Shown here: positions 16,561 through 26,214 of the stretch, piece after piece
Layout: each line of letters opens with the position of its first letter
How positions within the stretch are numbered: position 1 is the first letter of the stretch
Assembly: GCA_045589595.1 (NCBI GenBank)
Contig: JAZNPK010000002.1
Span: 1-64,000, forward strand
Origin: SIG77 sp045589595
Lineage (GTDB): Bacteria > Verrucomicrobiota > Lentisphaeria > Victivallales > UBA1829
Length of the DNA: 64,000 nucleotides
Direction: 5' to 3'
Translations under genes and position numbers: made by a program
The notes under the pieces: generated by a model
What the model saw: only the letters and a program-made list of their open reading frames with translations
Told to the model about the DNA's origin: nothing
Database searches by the model: none

Positions 16561-17526
16561 TCAGTTTTCTGCCGCAAATTGTTCCGGATCGGACGCGATC
16601 CTCCTGAATTGTTCCGATTCTCTGCCGTAACACATCCGGGCAAATTCCAGAAAACCCGTCCGGAGCCACTTGCGCAAAGGATACCCCAACGCTTTCGCAC
16701 AATCGATGGTCCCGCGCAAAAAACAAAGCCGTTCCGCTTCCGTTGACGGGGTATTGTCATTCTCCGCAATCCGTTGAAGCAGAAAGGGATCGGTCAGGAT
16801 CGCCCTGCCGGCGGCAATGCCGTCACAGCCGGTTTCGCGGCACATCCTTTCCCCGTCGCTGAAACTGCGGATGTCGCCGTTGCCGATCAGGATCACATCA
16901 TCCCCCAGCAGTTCCCGGAGACGGGCGAGACGCCGGTATGCTTCCACCGGCGGGACCGGATCGTACAGCTCCTGTACCGTCCGGAAATGGGCAATGACAA
17001 AACGGATCCCGGCAGATTTGACCGCATCTGCCAATATCGGCAGTTCCTGCATGGCGTCTTCCGCGCCGCAGCGGATCTTGACAGATACATTCATCACATC
17101 CTGTGCAGATGCAGCAACTGCCGCGCTGATGGCGTGGACAAGGTCCGGGTCTTTCAGAACGGCGCCGCCATTGCCGTTTTTCAGAACCAGCGGGGCAGGG
17201 CAGGCAAAGTTCAGATTTATCCCGTGCGCACCTGCGTGCGCGAGACGCGGTGCCGTTTCCGCAAGAGATCCGCTGTCGTGTCCCAGCAGCTGGGCGATCA
17301 GATCATGACTGTTCCGGAAGGGATCCAGTTTCGCCTTCAACCGCCGGAGAGACGGTACAGAACCGCTGCTGACGCATTGGAAGGGCGTGACCCAGTTACG
17401 GATCAGTCCCAGCCGGGAAGCGGCAAGGCAGAACACCGGATTCATAACGCCCGCCATCGGTCCGGGCAGGACCCGGCAGGAAAGCGTGAGAAAACGGTCG
17501 ATTTTCAGAGGTCGGGAAAAATCCAT
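16561..17526 (-). CDS. dus: tRNA-dihydrouridine synthase
   Basis: FMN enzyme that reduces uridine to dihydrouridine in tRNA. The 321-residue TIM-barrel protein has PGPMAGVMNPVFC at the N-terminus, LLGHDSGSLAE, and the catalytic-Cys segment INLNFACPAPLVLKNGNGGA near residue 109. AHFRTVQELYD replaces the usual H-x-R-T region, and IGNGDIRSFSDGERM binds the FMN phosphate. The DusA/B/C subfamily cannot be assigned from motifs alone. It starts directly downstream of the pckG terminator. Confidence 0.9.
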   Translation of the reverse strand: MDFSRPLKIDRFLTLSCRVLPGPMAGVMNPVFCLAASRLGLIRNWVTPFQCVSSGSVPSLRRLKAKLDPFRNSHDLIAQLLGHDSGSLAETAPRLAHAGAHGINLNFACPAPLVLKNGNGGAVLKDPDLVHAISAAVAASAQDVMNVSVKIRCGAEDAMQELPILADAVKSAGIRFVIAHFRTVQELYDPVPPVEAYRRLARLRELLGDDVILIGNGDIRSFSDGERMCRETGCDGIAAGRAILTDPFLLQRIAENDNTPSTEAERLCFLRGTIDCAKALGYPLRKWLRTGFLEFARMCYGRESEQFRRIASDPEQFAAEN

Positions 17527-17537
17527 ATCAGTAAAAC

Positions 17538-17576
17538 AGAAAAAAGCGGAACACCCGTTTCAGATGTTCCGCTTTG
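17538..17576 (-). terminator. Intrinsic terminator of pckG
   Basis: A perfect 10-bp stem (17544-17553 with 17565-17574) is followed on the minus strand by a T run. It lies between the pckG stop and the dus start, and its T-tract ends about a dozen bases before the dus ATG. Confidence 0.85.
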
Positions 17577-17595
17577 TGATCATGAACCGATCAGC

Positions 17596-19431
17596 TTACT
17601 TGGAAAGTCTTTCTTCCAGAGCTTTGCGCTGAGCTTCGAGTTCAGCCGGGAGACGGTCGAACTTCTTGAAGTGTTCATTGATGGTTTCCAGTTCCGTGAG
17701 CCATCCGGCTTTGTCAACGGTCAGGAGCATCTTCATATCTTCCGCGGTCACATCAGTGCCGGTGCGGTCGATGGCATCTTCCGTGGGCAGGTAACCGATG
17801 GCGGTTTCCTGAGCTTTGCCTTCACCGTCGCAGCGTTCAAAGACCCACTTGAGAATACGGCTGTTGTCGCCGTAGCCCGGCCAGAGCCATTTGCCTTCGG
17901 CAGTTTTGCGGAACCAGTTCACGCAGAAGATCTTGGGCAGATTTGCACCTTCGACCTTACCGATCTTCAGCCAGTGTTTGAAGTAGTCGCCCATGTTGTA
18001 GCCGCAGAAGGGCAGCATGGCGAACGGGTCGCGGCGGACAGTACCGGCTTTCACGTCCAGAGCGGCAGCGGTCACTTCGGAACCGACAGTGGAGCCGATG
18101 AACACGCCGTGTTCCCAGCTCATGGACTGATACACGACCGGCAGGGTGGAGGGACGGCGGCCGCCGAAGAGGAATGCGCTCACAGGCACGCCTTCGGGAT
18201 CTTCCCAGTTGTCAGCGATAGCGGGGCAGTTGCATGCGCGGGCGGTGAAGCGGGCATTGGGATGTGCAGCCTTGACGGGTTTGCCGTCGGCATCTTTTGT
18301 ATCGGGAGTCCAGTCATTGCCCTTCCAGTCGATCAGGTGTGCGGGAGCATCGTAGCCGATACCTTCCCACCACACGTCGCCGTCATCGGTGAGAGCCACG
18401 TTGGTGAAGATGGTGTCTTTCGCGCAGGAGAGCATGGCATTGGGATTGCTCTGCATGCTGGTACCGGGAGCAACACCGAAGAAACCTGCTTCGGGGTTGA
18501 TGGCATGGAGCATACCGTCTTTTTCGTTGAACTTCATCCAGGAAATATCGTCACCGATGGTTTCGACTTTCCAGCCGGGGATGGTGGGAACGAGCATGGC
18601 GAGGTTGGTTTTGCCGCAGGCGGAGGGGAATGCGCCGGTAACATATTTGACTTTGTTATCGGATTCGCGCGTCAGCTTCAGGATGAGCATGTGTTCTGCC
18701 AACCAGCCTTCATCGCGGGCCTGAACAGTGGCAATACGCAGGGCAAGGCATTTTTTGCCGAGCAGAGCGTTTCCGCCGTAACCGGAACCGTAGGACCAGA
18801 TTTCGCGGGTTTCGGGGAAGTGGGAGATGTATTTTTTGTCCAGGGGAGCGCAGGGCCAGATACCATTGTCGGATTCACCGGCTTCCAGCGGTTTACCCAC
18901 GGAGTGCATGCAGGGAACGAAATCGCCGTCTGCACCGAGAACTTCCAGCACTTTCGTGCCGACGCGGGTCATGATGTGCATGTTCACCACAACGTAGGGG
19001 GAGTCAGTGATTTCCACACCGATTTTTGCGATGGGGCTGCCGACAGGACCCATGGAGAAGGGGATCACATACAGGATTCTGCCGTGCATACAGCCTTTGT
19101 ACAGATCCAGCATGATTTTCTTGAGTTCGGTGGGATCGATCCAGTTGTTGGTCGGACCGGCATCTTCTTCTTTTTCGGATGCAATGTAGGTACGGGCTTC
19201 CACGCGTGCCACGTCGGACGGGTCAGAGCGGAAAAGCAGGGAGTTGGGGCGCTTTTCGGGGTTCAGGCGGATCGCGAGACCGGATTCGACCATTTCATTG
19301 CAGAGACGGTCGTATTCTGCCTGGCTGCCATCGCACCAGTAGATTGCTTCGGGTTCACAGATTTCAGCCCAGTTGGTCACCCATTCCACGAGCTTGGCGT
19401 GTTTCGGAGCGGCATTGAGTTGCGTTACCAT
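17596..19431 (-). CDS. pckG: Phosphoenolpyruvate carboxykinase (GTP)
   Basis: Interconverts oxaloacetate and PEP with GTP/GDP. This 611-residue protein has the P-loop containing the reactive Cys, FPSACGKTNLAML, near residue 270, the guanine-site region DWTPDTKDADGKPVKAAHPN, and GGRRPSTLPVVYQ. The length matches the GTP family, not the shorter ATP family. In fermenting anaerobes it often runs toward oxaloacetate and succinate. The start at 19431 has AAGGAG just upstream. It forms a single-gene unit with a clear promoter and terminator. Confidence 0.95.
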   Translation of the reverse strand: MVTQLNAAPKHAKLVEWVTNWAEICEPEAIYWCDGSQAEYDRLCNEMVESGLAIRLNPEKRPNSLLFRSDPSDVARVEARTYIASEKEEDAGPTNNWIDPTELKKIMLDLYKGCMHGRILYVIPFSMGPVGSPIAKIGVEITDSPYVVVNMHIMTRVGTKVLEVLGADGDFVPCMHSVGKPLEAGESDNGIWPCAPLDKKYISHFPETREIWSYGSGYGGNALLGKKCLALRIATVQARDEGWLAEHMLILKLTRESDNKVKYVTGAFPSACGKTNLAMLVPTIPGWKVETIGDDISWMKFNEKDGMLHAINPEAGFFGVAPGTSMQSNPNAMLSCAKDTIFTNVALTDDGDVWWEGIGYDAPAHLIDWKGNDWTPDTKDADGKPVKAAHPNARFTARACNCPAIADNWEDPEGVPVSAFLFGGRRPSTLPVVYQSMSWEHGVFIGSTVGSEVTAAALDVKAGTVRRDPFAMLPFCGYNMGDYFKHWLKIGKVEGANLPKIFCVNWFRKTAEGKWLWPGYGDNSRILKWVFERCDGEGKAQETAIGYLPTEDAIDRTGTDVTAEDMKMLLTVDKAGWLTELETINEHFKKFDRLPAELEAQRKALEERLSK

Positions 19432-19505
19432 GTCTTTTCTCCTTGGAGTTTTACTTGTTTTTATGGTTGAGTTTGTTGTCAGATAATCCATCATACTGAA
19501 TTGAT

Positions 19506-19534
19506 AATATACATCACAAATCCAGTGATTGCAA
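19506..19534 (-). promoter_or_regulatory. Promoter of pckG
   Basis: TTGCAA (19529-19534) and TATATT (19506-19511) with a 17-nt spacer on the minus strand. The resulting untranslated leader is about 70 nt. Confidence 0.6.
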
Positions 19535-19564
19535 ATCGATTTTATGCTTTTTCTGCAAGGTTCT

Positions 19565-20458
19565 TCACAATGTGATGACAACGATACCGCCCAGTGTCAG
19601 CAGGAAGGAAAACCATCCCAGCAGAGACATCTTTTCCCGGAGCAGGATCAGGCTGTAAAGGAAGAAAACAGAAATACATGTGCCGGAGATCAGCGGGTAG
19701 GCAATGGCGCCGACTCCCGCCTCTTTCAGCAGATCGAAACTTTTGTAGAGGAAGTAACAGAGCAGCAGACCGTTTGCCAGTGTGGAGAGCAGAGTGACGC
19801 CCACATTGGCACGGAAAACAGGATCGGAAAAACGCCATTTGAGTTTCAGGATCCCGTTGAAAGGCAGCGTGACGACTGCCGCACTGATCATGCCGAGCTG
19901 CATCACAAAACCTTTCTGAAACTGCGTGACTTGTTCCACACCGTCAAGATAGGCGGGAATATTGGCGCAACTCTGAGTCGCGCCCCCGACAAAAAAGGAG
20001 AGCAGCGCCCAGAAAAACCAGATCATACCCTGACTTTTCTGTCCGGAATTTTTGCTGAATCCGGCAGTGATGATCCCGGCAACGATCAGTACCGCACCGA
20101 TGATCATCAGCAGATCCGCTTCCACACCGAAAATCAGGATCCCGGTGAGAAAAGGAAAGATCAGCGCCGAGTTCGCCAATGCCCAGACGATCCCGTTGTT
20201 GCCCGTCCGCATGGAAAGTTCGATCAGCAGAAATGTGATGAAGTTTCCGGCACCGGCGGCAAAGACAAAAAAGTTGACCCAGAACACATTGACCAGCTGC
20301 CCCTTCAATAAAATGAAACAGATGATCGCCAGAAAAACGGAGGAGAGCCCCAGAATAAAAGAGAGATTCAAAGACCGTTTTGCCGCCATACTGGAAACGA
20401 CACCGGTCACCATCATCAGAACACCGGTGAAGATTGCAAAGAAAATCGCGAAGATCAT
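19565..20458 (-). CDS. DMT superfamily (EamA-type) transporter
   Basis: This 297-residue inner-membrane protein has ten predicted hydrophobic segments in two repeats of five, the drug/metabolite transporter layout. The N-terminal half runs from MIFAIFFAIFTGVLMMVTGV to about residue 135. A short polar linker (SKNSGQKSQG) precedes the second half. The substrate is unknown. It lies 15 nt after the histidine phosphatase gene, probably co-transcribed. A second, distinct DMT protein is encoded at 38258-39157. Confidence 0.85.
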   Translation of the reverse strand: MIFAIFFAIFTGVLMMVTGVVSSMAAKRSLNLSFILGLSSVFLAIICFILLKGQLVNVFWVNFFVFAAGAGNFITFLLIELSMRTGNNGIVWALANSALIFPFLTGILIFGVEADLLMIIGAVLIVAGIITAGFSKNSGQKSQGMIWFFWALLSFFVGGATQSCANIPAYLDGVEQVTQFQKGFVMQLGMISAAVVTLPFNGILKLKWRFSDPVFRANVGVTLLSTLANGLLLCYFLYKSFDLLKEAGVGAIAYPLISGTCISVFFLYSLILLREKMSLLGWFSFLLTLGGIVVITL

Positions 20459-20473
20459 AGCCGTGTTATCCTT

Positions 20474-21124
20474 TTAATATGCCATAAGTTCATGAAGTTT
20501 CAGGTTGTTCAAGTGGGAAATATCGCCCCAGACAGCCAACTGCCAGCCTTTGGGCAGCCGCCGCATGACGGACACACTGGCATTGGGGCAGAACGGCTGG
20601 ACATTTTTCGCGTTAAGCACCCCGGTCACATGGGTGAACATCCGCTGGATGGCACCGCCGTGAGAAACAAAAAGAACACGCTTCCCCGCATATTCTTCCG
20701 CGATCCGGTCCATAAACGAACTGACTCTGAGATGAAATTCGTTCAGCGTTTCGCCGCCGGGAACCGCCATATCATCTCCGGGTTTCAGAAATGCTTCCAT
20801 GATATCCGGATGAACCTCCCACAGTTCTTTGAGAGACCGTCCCTGAAGGTCCCCGAGATTCCATTCCCGCAGTTCTTCACATGGGATCAGTTCCGTGTCC
20901 GGATGATACGCCATGATCGTTTTCGCCGTCTCATAAGCGCGGGCGAGATCGCTGCAGAACACCACATCAAAATGGTCGTTTTTGAATCGTTCCGCCGCGG
21001 CTTCCGCCTGCAGGATACCGGTTTTGTCCAGCGGGGTCTGGATCTGCCCCTGCAGGATACCGTCCACATTCGCCTGTGTCTGACCGTGACGCACGATGGT
21101 GATTTCACAAATACCGTCAGTCAT
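20474..21124 (-). CDS. Histidine phosphatase (phosphoglycerate mutase-like) family protein
   Basis: This 216-residue branch-1 histidine phosphatase has the phospho-accepting motif ITIVRHGQTQANVDG near residue 10 and the second catalytic His in LFVSHGGAIQRMFTHV near residue 155. Family members include phosphoglycerate mutases, alpha-ribazole phosphatase and broad phosphatases; nothing here decides among them. No Shine-Dalgarno is obvious before the ATG. The gene begins right after the secDF terminator and is followed by a DMT transporter. Confidence 0.85.
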   Translation of the reverse strand: MTDGICEITIVRHGQTQANVDGILQGQIQTPLDKTGILQAEAAAERFKNDHFDVVFCSDLARAYETAKTIMAYHPDTELIPCEELREWNLGDLQGRSLKELWEVHPDIMEAFLKPGDDMAVPGGETLNEFHLRVSSFMDRIAEEYAGKRVLFVSHGGAIQRMFTHVTGVLNAKNVQPFCPNASVSVMRRLPKGWQLAVWGDISHLNNLKLHELMAY

Positions 21125-21135
21125 TTTTCAACTCT

Positions 21136-21167
21136 AAAAAAAGGGACAGCAGAAAAACCGCCGTCCC
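21136..21167 (-). terminator. Intrinsic terminator of yajC-secDF
   Basis: A 10-bp stem with two G-U pairs (21158-21167 with 21143-21152) is followed on the minus strand by seven T, 28 nt after the secDF stop. Confidence 0.8.
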
Positions 21168-21194
21168 GTAAGATTTCTGTTCGATCCTTTATGA

Positions 21195-23864
21195 TCAGGA
21201 TTTTGCTTCTTCCGTTGCCGGTTCCGCGTCGATGGCAGACTTGGCTTCTTCCAGAATGTTGCGTTCTTTTCTGTGCCAGTACGCCGTGATCATCGGAGAG
21301 ACAAAGATGGAGGAATAACAGCCGACCAGACAGCCGATGAGCATGACCGCCACGAAGTCGCGGATCCCTTCACCGCCCAGCAGCAGCTGGGTCACCAGGA
21401 TCAGGACCACAGAGGTGGATGTCAGGATCGTTCTGCCCAATGTCTGGTTCAAACTGGTATTGACGACCTGCAGATAGGTGCTGCCGTTCATCAGCGTCAG
21501 GTTTTCACGCTGACGGTCAAAGATAACGATGGTATCGTTCACCGAGTAACCGATCAGAGTGAGCAGACTCGCCACCACCTGCAGCGTGAGCTGTCCGCCG
21601 AAGGCGAGGTAGATCCCCATGGAAACCAGAACGTCGTGGACCAGAGCGATATTCGCCGCCACCGAGTAGGAGAACTGGAAGCGGATGATCAGATAGATCA
21701 CCATACCGATCATCGCCCACAGAAGTGCCCAGATGGCGGATTTCGTGAATGCCGCACCGATCAGCGCACCCAGAGTGGACTGGGACTGTTTCGTGAAGAC
21801 AACGTGGGGATAGGCTTTGTCCATTTCTTCGATGATCTTGTTACCGGTTTCATCGGAAACAGATTCACCATCGCTCCGAACGATGATTTCCAGAAGTTTT
21901 GCACCTTCCGTGCTGGTATCCGTTGTGATCTTGTAGGATGCCTTGGCATCAAAACCTTTGCTCTGGAGATATTTTTCGATCTCGTTACTGGAGATCTGTT
22001 CCATGTCAGCCTGCCTGGAAACATACTGAACAAGGATCTGGGAACCGCCCGTGAAGTCGATACCCAGCATATCGCTGCCTCTGACACACATCAGGATGAT
22101 GGAAAACAGCACGGCAACGATGGACAGACCGAAACCGATTTTGCGGAGCGCAATGAAGTCGATCTTCGGATCAGCGCAGAACTGCAGCATGTTGAGCGTT
22201 TTGAGGCGTTTGCCCATGATACGGATGATCAGGTCAAAGAGGATACGCGTCAGGAACACCGCTGTGAACAGCGTGGTGAAAATACCGATTGCCAGCGTGA
22301 TGGCAAACCCTTTGATGGCACCGGAACCCTGCCAGAACAGGATCAATGCCACAAAGAGCGTCGTCAGGTTGGAGTCGAAAATCGCAGAAAACGCACGGTT
22401 GAACCCGATGTTCACGGCGTTGGTAACCGATTTGCCCTGCCGGATCTCTTCACGCATACGTTCATAGATCAGCACGTTGGCGTCAACCGCCATACCGATG
22501 GTCAGGACAATACCGGCGATACCGGGCAGGGTCAGCGTCACGTCAAATGCCGCGACCGCACCGAGCATGACCAGCGCGTTGACCACCAGAGAAATATTTG
22601 CGACCATACCGGCAGTGCGGTAGTAGATCAGCATGAAGATCATGACCAGAACTGTACCGGCGATACCGCTCCAGATACTCTTGCGGATCGTTTCAGAACC
22701 GACAGATGCTTCGATGTCGGAACGGGAAACGATGGTGATCTCAAAGGGAAGACTGCCGCTGACCAGAGCATTCGCAACGGAACGGGCGTCGTCTTCAGAG
22801 AAACTGCCGGTGATCTGGGCAGTACCGCCCAGGATCGGTTCACGCAGATTCGGTGCGGAATAAAGCTGTCCGTCCAGCACGATGGCAAGGCGTTTGCCCA
22901 CGTGGTCCGTAGTGACTCTGCCGAACTGTTTTGCACCTTCGCCGGTGAATTCCAGCACGATTTCGCGCTGACCGTATTCCGTCATACGCACATCGGCGTT
23001 CTTGATCTCATTACCTTCCATTTCGACTTTGCGCGCAACCAGTTCGTATTCCAGTGTGCGGGTGCCGTCGTTGTCGATATTTTCCGCTACCAGCAGTTCA
23101 AAACTGGCAAGTTCCGGATGCTGGAGCAGATAAGTCGTGCGGTAATAGTCTTCCAGCGAGACTGCCTGTTTGTTGCCGTTCCAGTTGGCATAAGCCTGAC
23201 GGACAAGGTCCGCCTGATTGGTGGAGTCGGGATGCGTCAGACGGAATTCCAGTTTCGCGCTGCGGAGGATGAGTTTTTCCAGATTGGATTTTTCGTCTTC
23301 GCTGACCACCGGCACACGGACGGAGACCAAATCGCCGCCTGCGGGGGAAAGGTCACATTCGTAGTAGTTCTGGCTTTCCAGACGTTTACGCAAAGTTTCG
23401 ATGGCGTTGTCGCGGAACTTTTCAAAGTTGTCCTGAACTTTTTCATCGGCATTGAGTTTGAGCATGAATTCAGCACCGCCGTTCAGGTCAATACCCAGAC
23501 GGATGGCACCGGCAGCATTTTTACGCACCAGAGAAATGGCATCGCTGTTGCTGCGGAGTTTCTGCTGTTTCACAATGGAGGGCTTGAGAAAACGGACGAT
23601 GTTCATGGGCGCACCGTCCACAATGATCTCATTGGCTGCCGCTTCAATGGCTTTGGAGGGATAGGGATATTTGAATTTATCCTGTTCCTGTTTCGCCTTG
23701 GCATTCGCCACAAGTTCGGTTACTTTCGGATCGTTGGGATCCTGTGTCAGTTTCAGGAAGGTTTCATAGAAATCCGCCTGCGTCATGGGGAACATACTCC
23801 AGACGAACACTGCCACAACACAAACAGCAAAGATCGAACGGAGAAGAATAGGGGTCTTGTTCAT
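21195..23864 (-). CDS. secDF: Fused protein-export membrane protein SecDF
   Basis: Proton-driven helper of Sec-dependent export, here as one 889-residue chain. The SecD half (about 1-545) begins with one membrane segment, carries GIDLNGGAEFMLKLN and the periplasmic P1 domain, then five membrane segments with GMAVDANVLIYERMREE. The SecF half (about 575-889) starts with LGIDFTGGSQILVQYV and ends with six membrane segments, including YSVNDTIVIFDRQRE. Fusion is common in Bacteroidetes, Firmicutes and PVC bacteria. It lies 14 nt downstream of yajC, the usual partner. Confidence 0.95.
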   Translation of the reverse strand: MNKTPILLRSIFAVCVVAVFVWSMFPMTQADFYETFLKLTQDPNDPKVTELVANAKAKQEQDKFKYPYPSKAIEAAANEIIVDGAPMNIVRFLKPSIVKQQKLRSNSDAISLVRKNAAGAIRLGIDLNGGAEFMLKLNADEKVQDNFEKFRDNAIETLRKRLESQNYYECDLSPAGGDLVSVRVPVVSEDEKSNLEKLILRSAKLEFRLTHPDSTNQADLVRQAYANWNGNKQAVSLEDYYRTTYLLQHPELASFELLVAENIDNDGTRTLEYELVARKVEMEGNEIKNADVRMTEYGQREIVLEFTGEGAKQFGRVTTDHVGKRLAIVLDGQLYSAPNLREPILGGTAQITGSFSEDDARSVANALVSGSLPFEITIVSRSDIEASVGSETIRKSIWSGIAGTVLVMIFMLIYYRTAGMVANISLVVNALVMLGAVAAFDVTLTLPGIAGIVLTIGMAVDANVLIYERMREEIRQGKSVTNAVNIGFNRAFSAIFDSNLTTLFVALILFWQGSGAIKGFAITLAIGIFTTLFTAVFLTRILFDLIIRIMGKRLKTLNMLQFCADPKIDFIALRKIGFGLSIVAVLFSIILMCVRGSDMLGIDFTGGSQILVQYVSRQADMEQISSNEIEKYLQSKGFDAKASYKITTDTSTEGAKLLEIIVRSDGESVSDETGNKIIEEMDKAYPHVVFTKQSQSTLGALIGAAFTKSAIWALLWAMIGMVIYLIIRFQFSYSVAANIALVHDVLVSMGIYLAFGGQLTLQVVASLLTLIGYSVNDTIVIFDRQRENLTLMNGSTYLQVVNTSLNQTLGRTILTSTSVVLILVTQLLLGGEGIRDFVAVMLIGCLVGCYSSIFVSPMITAYWHRKERNILEEAKSAIDAEPATEEAKS

Positions 23865-23878
23865 TGTCGGATTCTGCC

Positions 23879-24319
23879 TTACGCCTTGGTTTCGGGATTG
23901 ACAACGCTGCCGACTGCGCTCTTGGCAATGACGATCTCGGTGTTTTCAGCGATTTTGACCTTGAAGGAATCGTCGCGGACTTCGGAGATGGTGCCGTGGA
24001 GACCGCCGATGGTCACGATCTTGTCGTCTTTCTTGATGGAGGTGATCATATCCTGACGGCGTTTCTGTTCCTTCTTCTGACCGCGGTACATCAGATAGAA
24101 CATGACAACGATGATCAGGATCATGGGGATCATTCCGCCGATCCCGTCCAGGAATCCGCCCTGAGGCTGTTCTTCCGCATTTGCGGCAGCAACGGGCTGT
24201 TCCGTCGTGGCTTTGACTTCTGCAGGTGCGGCAGAGACTTTGACTTCTGCGGGTACGGCAGGGGCGGCGGGAGCTGCAGGGGCTGCAGCCTGAGCAAAGA
24301 TCGTGTAATCTGCACTCAT
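23879..24319 (-). CDS. yajC: Preprotein translocase subunit YajC, with Ala/Pro-rich N-terminal extension
   Basis: Small membrane protein of the SecDF-YajC complex. The core begins at GIGGMIPMILIIVVMFYLMY, followed by RGQKKEQKRRQDM and TIGGLHGTISEVRDD, all typical of YajC. Unlike the usual 100-residue form, it carries about 60 extra N-terminal residues rich in Ala, Pro and Val before the membrane segment, a low-complexity stretch probably on the periplasmic side. It has a good ribosome site (GAAGGAGAAACGAAC) and its own promoter. Confidence 0.9.
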   Translation of the reverse strand: MSADYTIFAQAAAPAAPAAPAVPAEVKVSAAPAEVKATTEQPVAAANAEEQPQGGFLDGIGGMIPMILIIVVMFYLMYRGQKKEQKRRQDMITSIKKDDKIVTIGGLHGTISEVRDDSFKVKIAENTEIVIAKSAVGSVVNPETKA

Positions 24320-24386
24320 GTTCGTTTCTCCTTCTACTTTATTATTTTATTGTTTTCTGAACTTCTGAAAATTTTACAGATTACAC

Positions 24387-24414
24387 AATATACACCCGTT
24401 TTCGCCGATAACAA
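24387..24414 (-). promoter_or_regulatory. Promoter of yajC-secDF
   Basis: TTGTTA (24409-24414) and TATATT (24387-24392) with a 16-nt spacer on the minus strand. It lies in the 213-bp gap shared with the divergent hydrolase promoter. Confidence 0.55.
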
Positions 24415-24464
24415 GTTCCGAAACATTTTTTTTTACAAAGAAGTTCGTTTTTTACGGGAATACC

Positions 24465-24493
24465 TTGACTTTTTTTTACTTTCCCATTACATT
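24465..24493 (+). promoter_or_regulatory. Promoter of the CocE-like hydrolase gene
   Basis: TTGACT (24465-24470) and TACATT (24488-24493) with a 17-nt spacer, about 40 nt before the ATG. Confidence 0.5.
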
Positions 24494-24532
24494 ATACGGA
24501 ATGATCCAAAAACAACAGAAAGGCGATTCATT

Positions 24533-26197
24533 ATGTCAGTTACCGTGATCTTTGACCTCGAAATGAAAACGCGGGACGGCGTTACGCTCCGTTCCGATGT
24601 GTATCTGCCGGACCGCAAAGGAAAATATCCCCTCATCGTCCTGCGCAGTCCCTACAATGCAGATGATCCGGTCTTTTCCCGGTACTGCGCGGAATTCTGT
24701 AAACAGGGGATCGGTGTGGTTTGTCAGTCAACCAGAGGTACCGGAGCGTCCGATGGCGATTTCAATATTTCCCGTCAGGAGTGCGAGGACGGGGAGGATT
24801 TTCTCAACTGGATCGCCGAACAGGATTTCTGCAACGGCAATATCGTGACCAACGGGGAATCCTATCCCGGTCACACCCAATGGCAGTTGGCGCGTCACGG
24901 ACACAGCGTCATGAAAGGGCTGACCCCTCATAACGCACCGCTGGAATTTTATTCCGTCGCCATGCGTACCGGCGGCGCGTGGGGCTTCGGTCTGGCAACG
25001 GTCTGGGCATTCGGGACACGGCTCCGCCGCCTTCATTCCGATCTGAAGATCGACTGGAATACCATGAGATGGCATCTGCCGCTCGCCGATCTGGATACCG
25101 CAATCGGATTGGAAAAATGGCAGGTCTGGCAGGATTGGATGCAGCATGTCACCAGAGACGAATTCTGGCGCGGAAGTGCCGATGCCATGAGTGCCGTTCC
25201 CAATGTCACCGCACCTGCATTCATCACCGGCGGATGGTTTGATGCGTTCCTGCCGCAGACGTTGCAGGCCTTCTCCGAAATGCGGAAAAATGCCGGATCG
25301 GAACAAGCAAGAAAATTCACCCGTCTCGTGATGGAGCCGCTGGATCACGATATGCGGACGCACGACATCGATTACGGACCGGAACATCTCGCCGGGATCA
25401 TCAAAACAAGAAACCGTTTTATGGCAAATATATTGAAAGATCCGGAAAATGATCCGCTGCCCGATCAGCCGCCGGCACATCTTTTCGTGATGGGGTCCAA
25501 TAAATGGATCGATGCAGAAGAATGGCCCCTGCCGGAAACACAATACACCAATGTTTATCTGCGCGGATGTGCGCCCGCGAACAGCGTCGCCGGAAGCGGA
25601 AAACTCAGCTTCGATGCGCCCGCCGGAAATGATGAGATCACAGAACATTTCTACTACAATCCCATGGAACCTGTCCCCACATGGGGCGGCTGTACACTGG
25701 GTATCGCGGTCGGTCAGCGTTGGCAGGACGATATCGAAAAACGGTCCGATGTTCTCGTTTTCACCAGCGAACCGCTGACGGAAGACCTGGATGTGATCGG
25801 CAATGTCAAAGCCGTGATCTATGCCGCAACAGACGGAAAAGATACCGATTTTACCGTCAAAGTGTGCGATGTCGGACCCGACGGCAGATCCATCAACCTC
25901 TGCGACGGTCTCCTGCGCGGCAGATTCCTCAACGGATTCGATGAGGAAATTCTGCTGGAACCCGGTAAGGCTTACGCGTACGGTATCGATTGCTGGGCAA
26001 CATCCTGGACCTTCCTCAAAGGACACCGGATCCGCGTTCAGGTGTCCAGCAGCAACTTCCCGCGCTTCGACCGGAATCTCAATACCGGTCTGCATCTGAC
26101 CCGCAGCTCCGAACTGCGTATCGCCAGCCAGACCGTGTTCCATAACGCCGATATGCCTTCACACGTGATCCTGCCTGTCATCCCCCGGAAAAAATAA
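24533..26197 (+). CDS. CocE/NonD family hydrolase
   Basis: This 554-residue alpha/beta-hydrolase of the CocE/NonD (X-Pro dipeptidyl-peptidase S15-like) family acts as an acyl esterase or peptidase. The nucleophile elbow is NGESYPGHTQW near residue 110. Acidic and His members of the triad are probably in GGWFDAFLPQT and EPLDHDMRTHD. The last 200 residues form the typical C-terminal jelly-roll (SWTFLKGHRIRVQVSSSNFP). No signal peptide is present. The ATG at 24533 has an AAAGGCG ribosome site, and an upstream extension has no homology. It is followed 18 nt downstream by a cloverleaf element. The substrate is unknown. Confidence 0.87.
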   Translation: MSVTVIFDLEMKTRDGVTLRSDVYLPDRKGKYPLIVLRSPYNADDPVFSRYCAEFCKQGIGVVCQSTRGTGASDGDFNISRQECEDGEDFLNWIAEQDFCNGNIVTNGESYPGHTQWQLARHGHSVMKGLTPHNAPLEFYSVAMRTGGAWGFGLATVWAFGTRLRRLHSDLKIDWNTMRWHLPLADLDTAIGLEKWQVWQDWMQHVTRDEFWRGSADAMSAVPNVTAPAFITGGWFDAFLPQTLQAFSEMRKNAGSEQARKFTRLVMEPLDHDMRTHDIDYGPEHLAGIIKTRNRFMANILKDPENDPLPDQPPAHLFVMGSNKWIDAEEWPLPETQYTNVYLRGCAPANSVAGSGKLSFDAPAGNDEITEHFYYNPMEPVPTWGGCTLGIAVGQRWQDDIEKRSDVLVFTSEPLTEDLDVIGNVKAVIYAATDGKDTDFTVKVCDVGPDGRSINLCDGLLRGRFLNGFDEEILLEPGKAYAYGIDCWATSWTFLKGHRIRVQVSSSNFPRFDRNLNTGLHLTRSSELRIASQTVFHNADMPSHVILPVIPRKK

Positions 26198-26214
26198 CCG
26201 GCTGGAAAGACCGC

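Noticed and set aside
16774..19470. Very long open frame on the plus strand opposite dus and pckG
   Set aside because: It is a shadow: the minus strand carries clear Dus and PEP carboxykinase motifs, and the plus frame gives low-complexity His/Phe/Gly-rich text with no family motif or ribosome site. Similar shadows opposite secDF (21273-24056), the antiporter (26436-28511) and lon (55584-58109) were dropped for the same reason.
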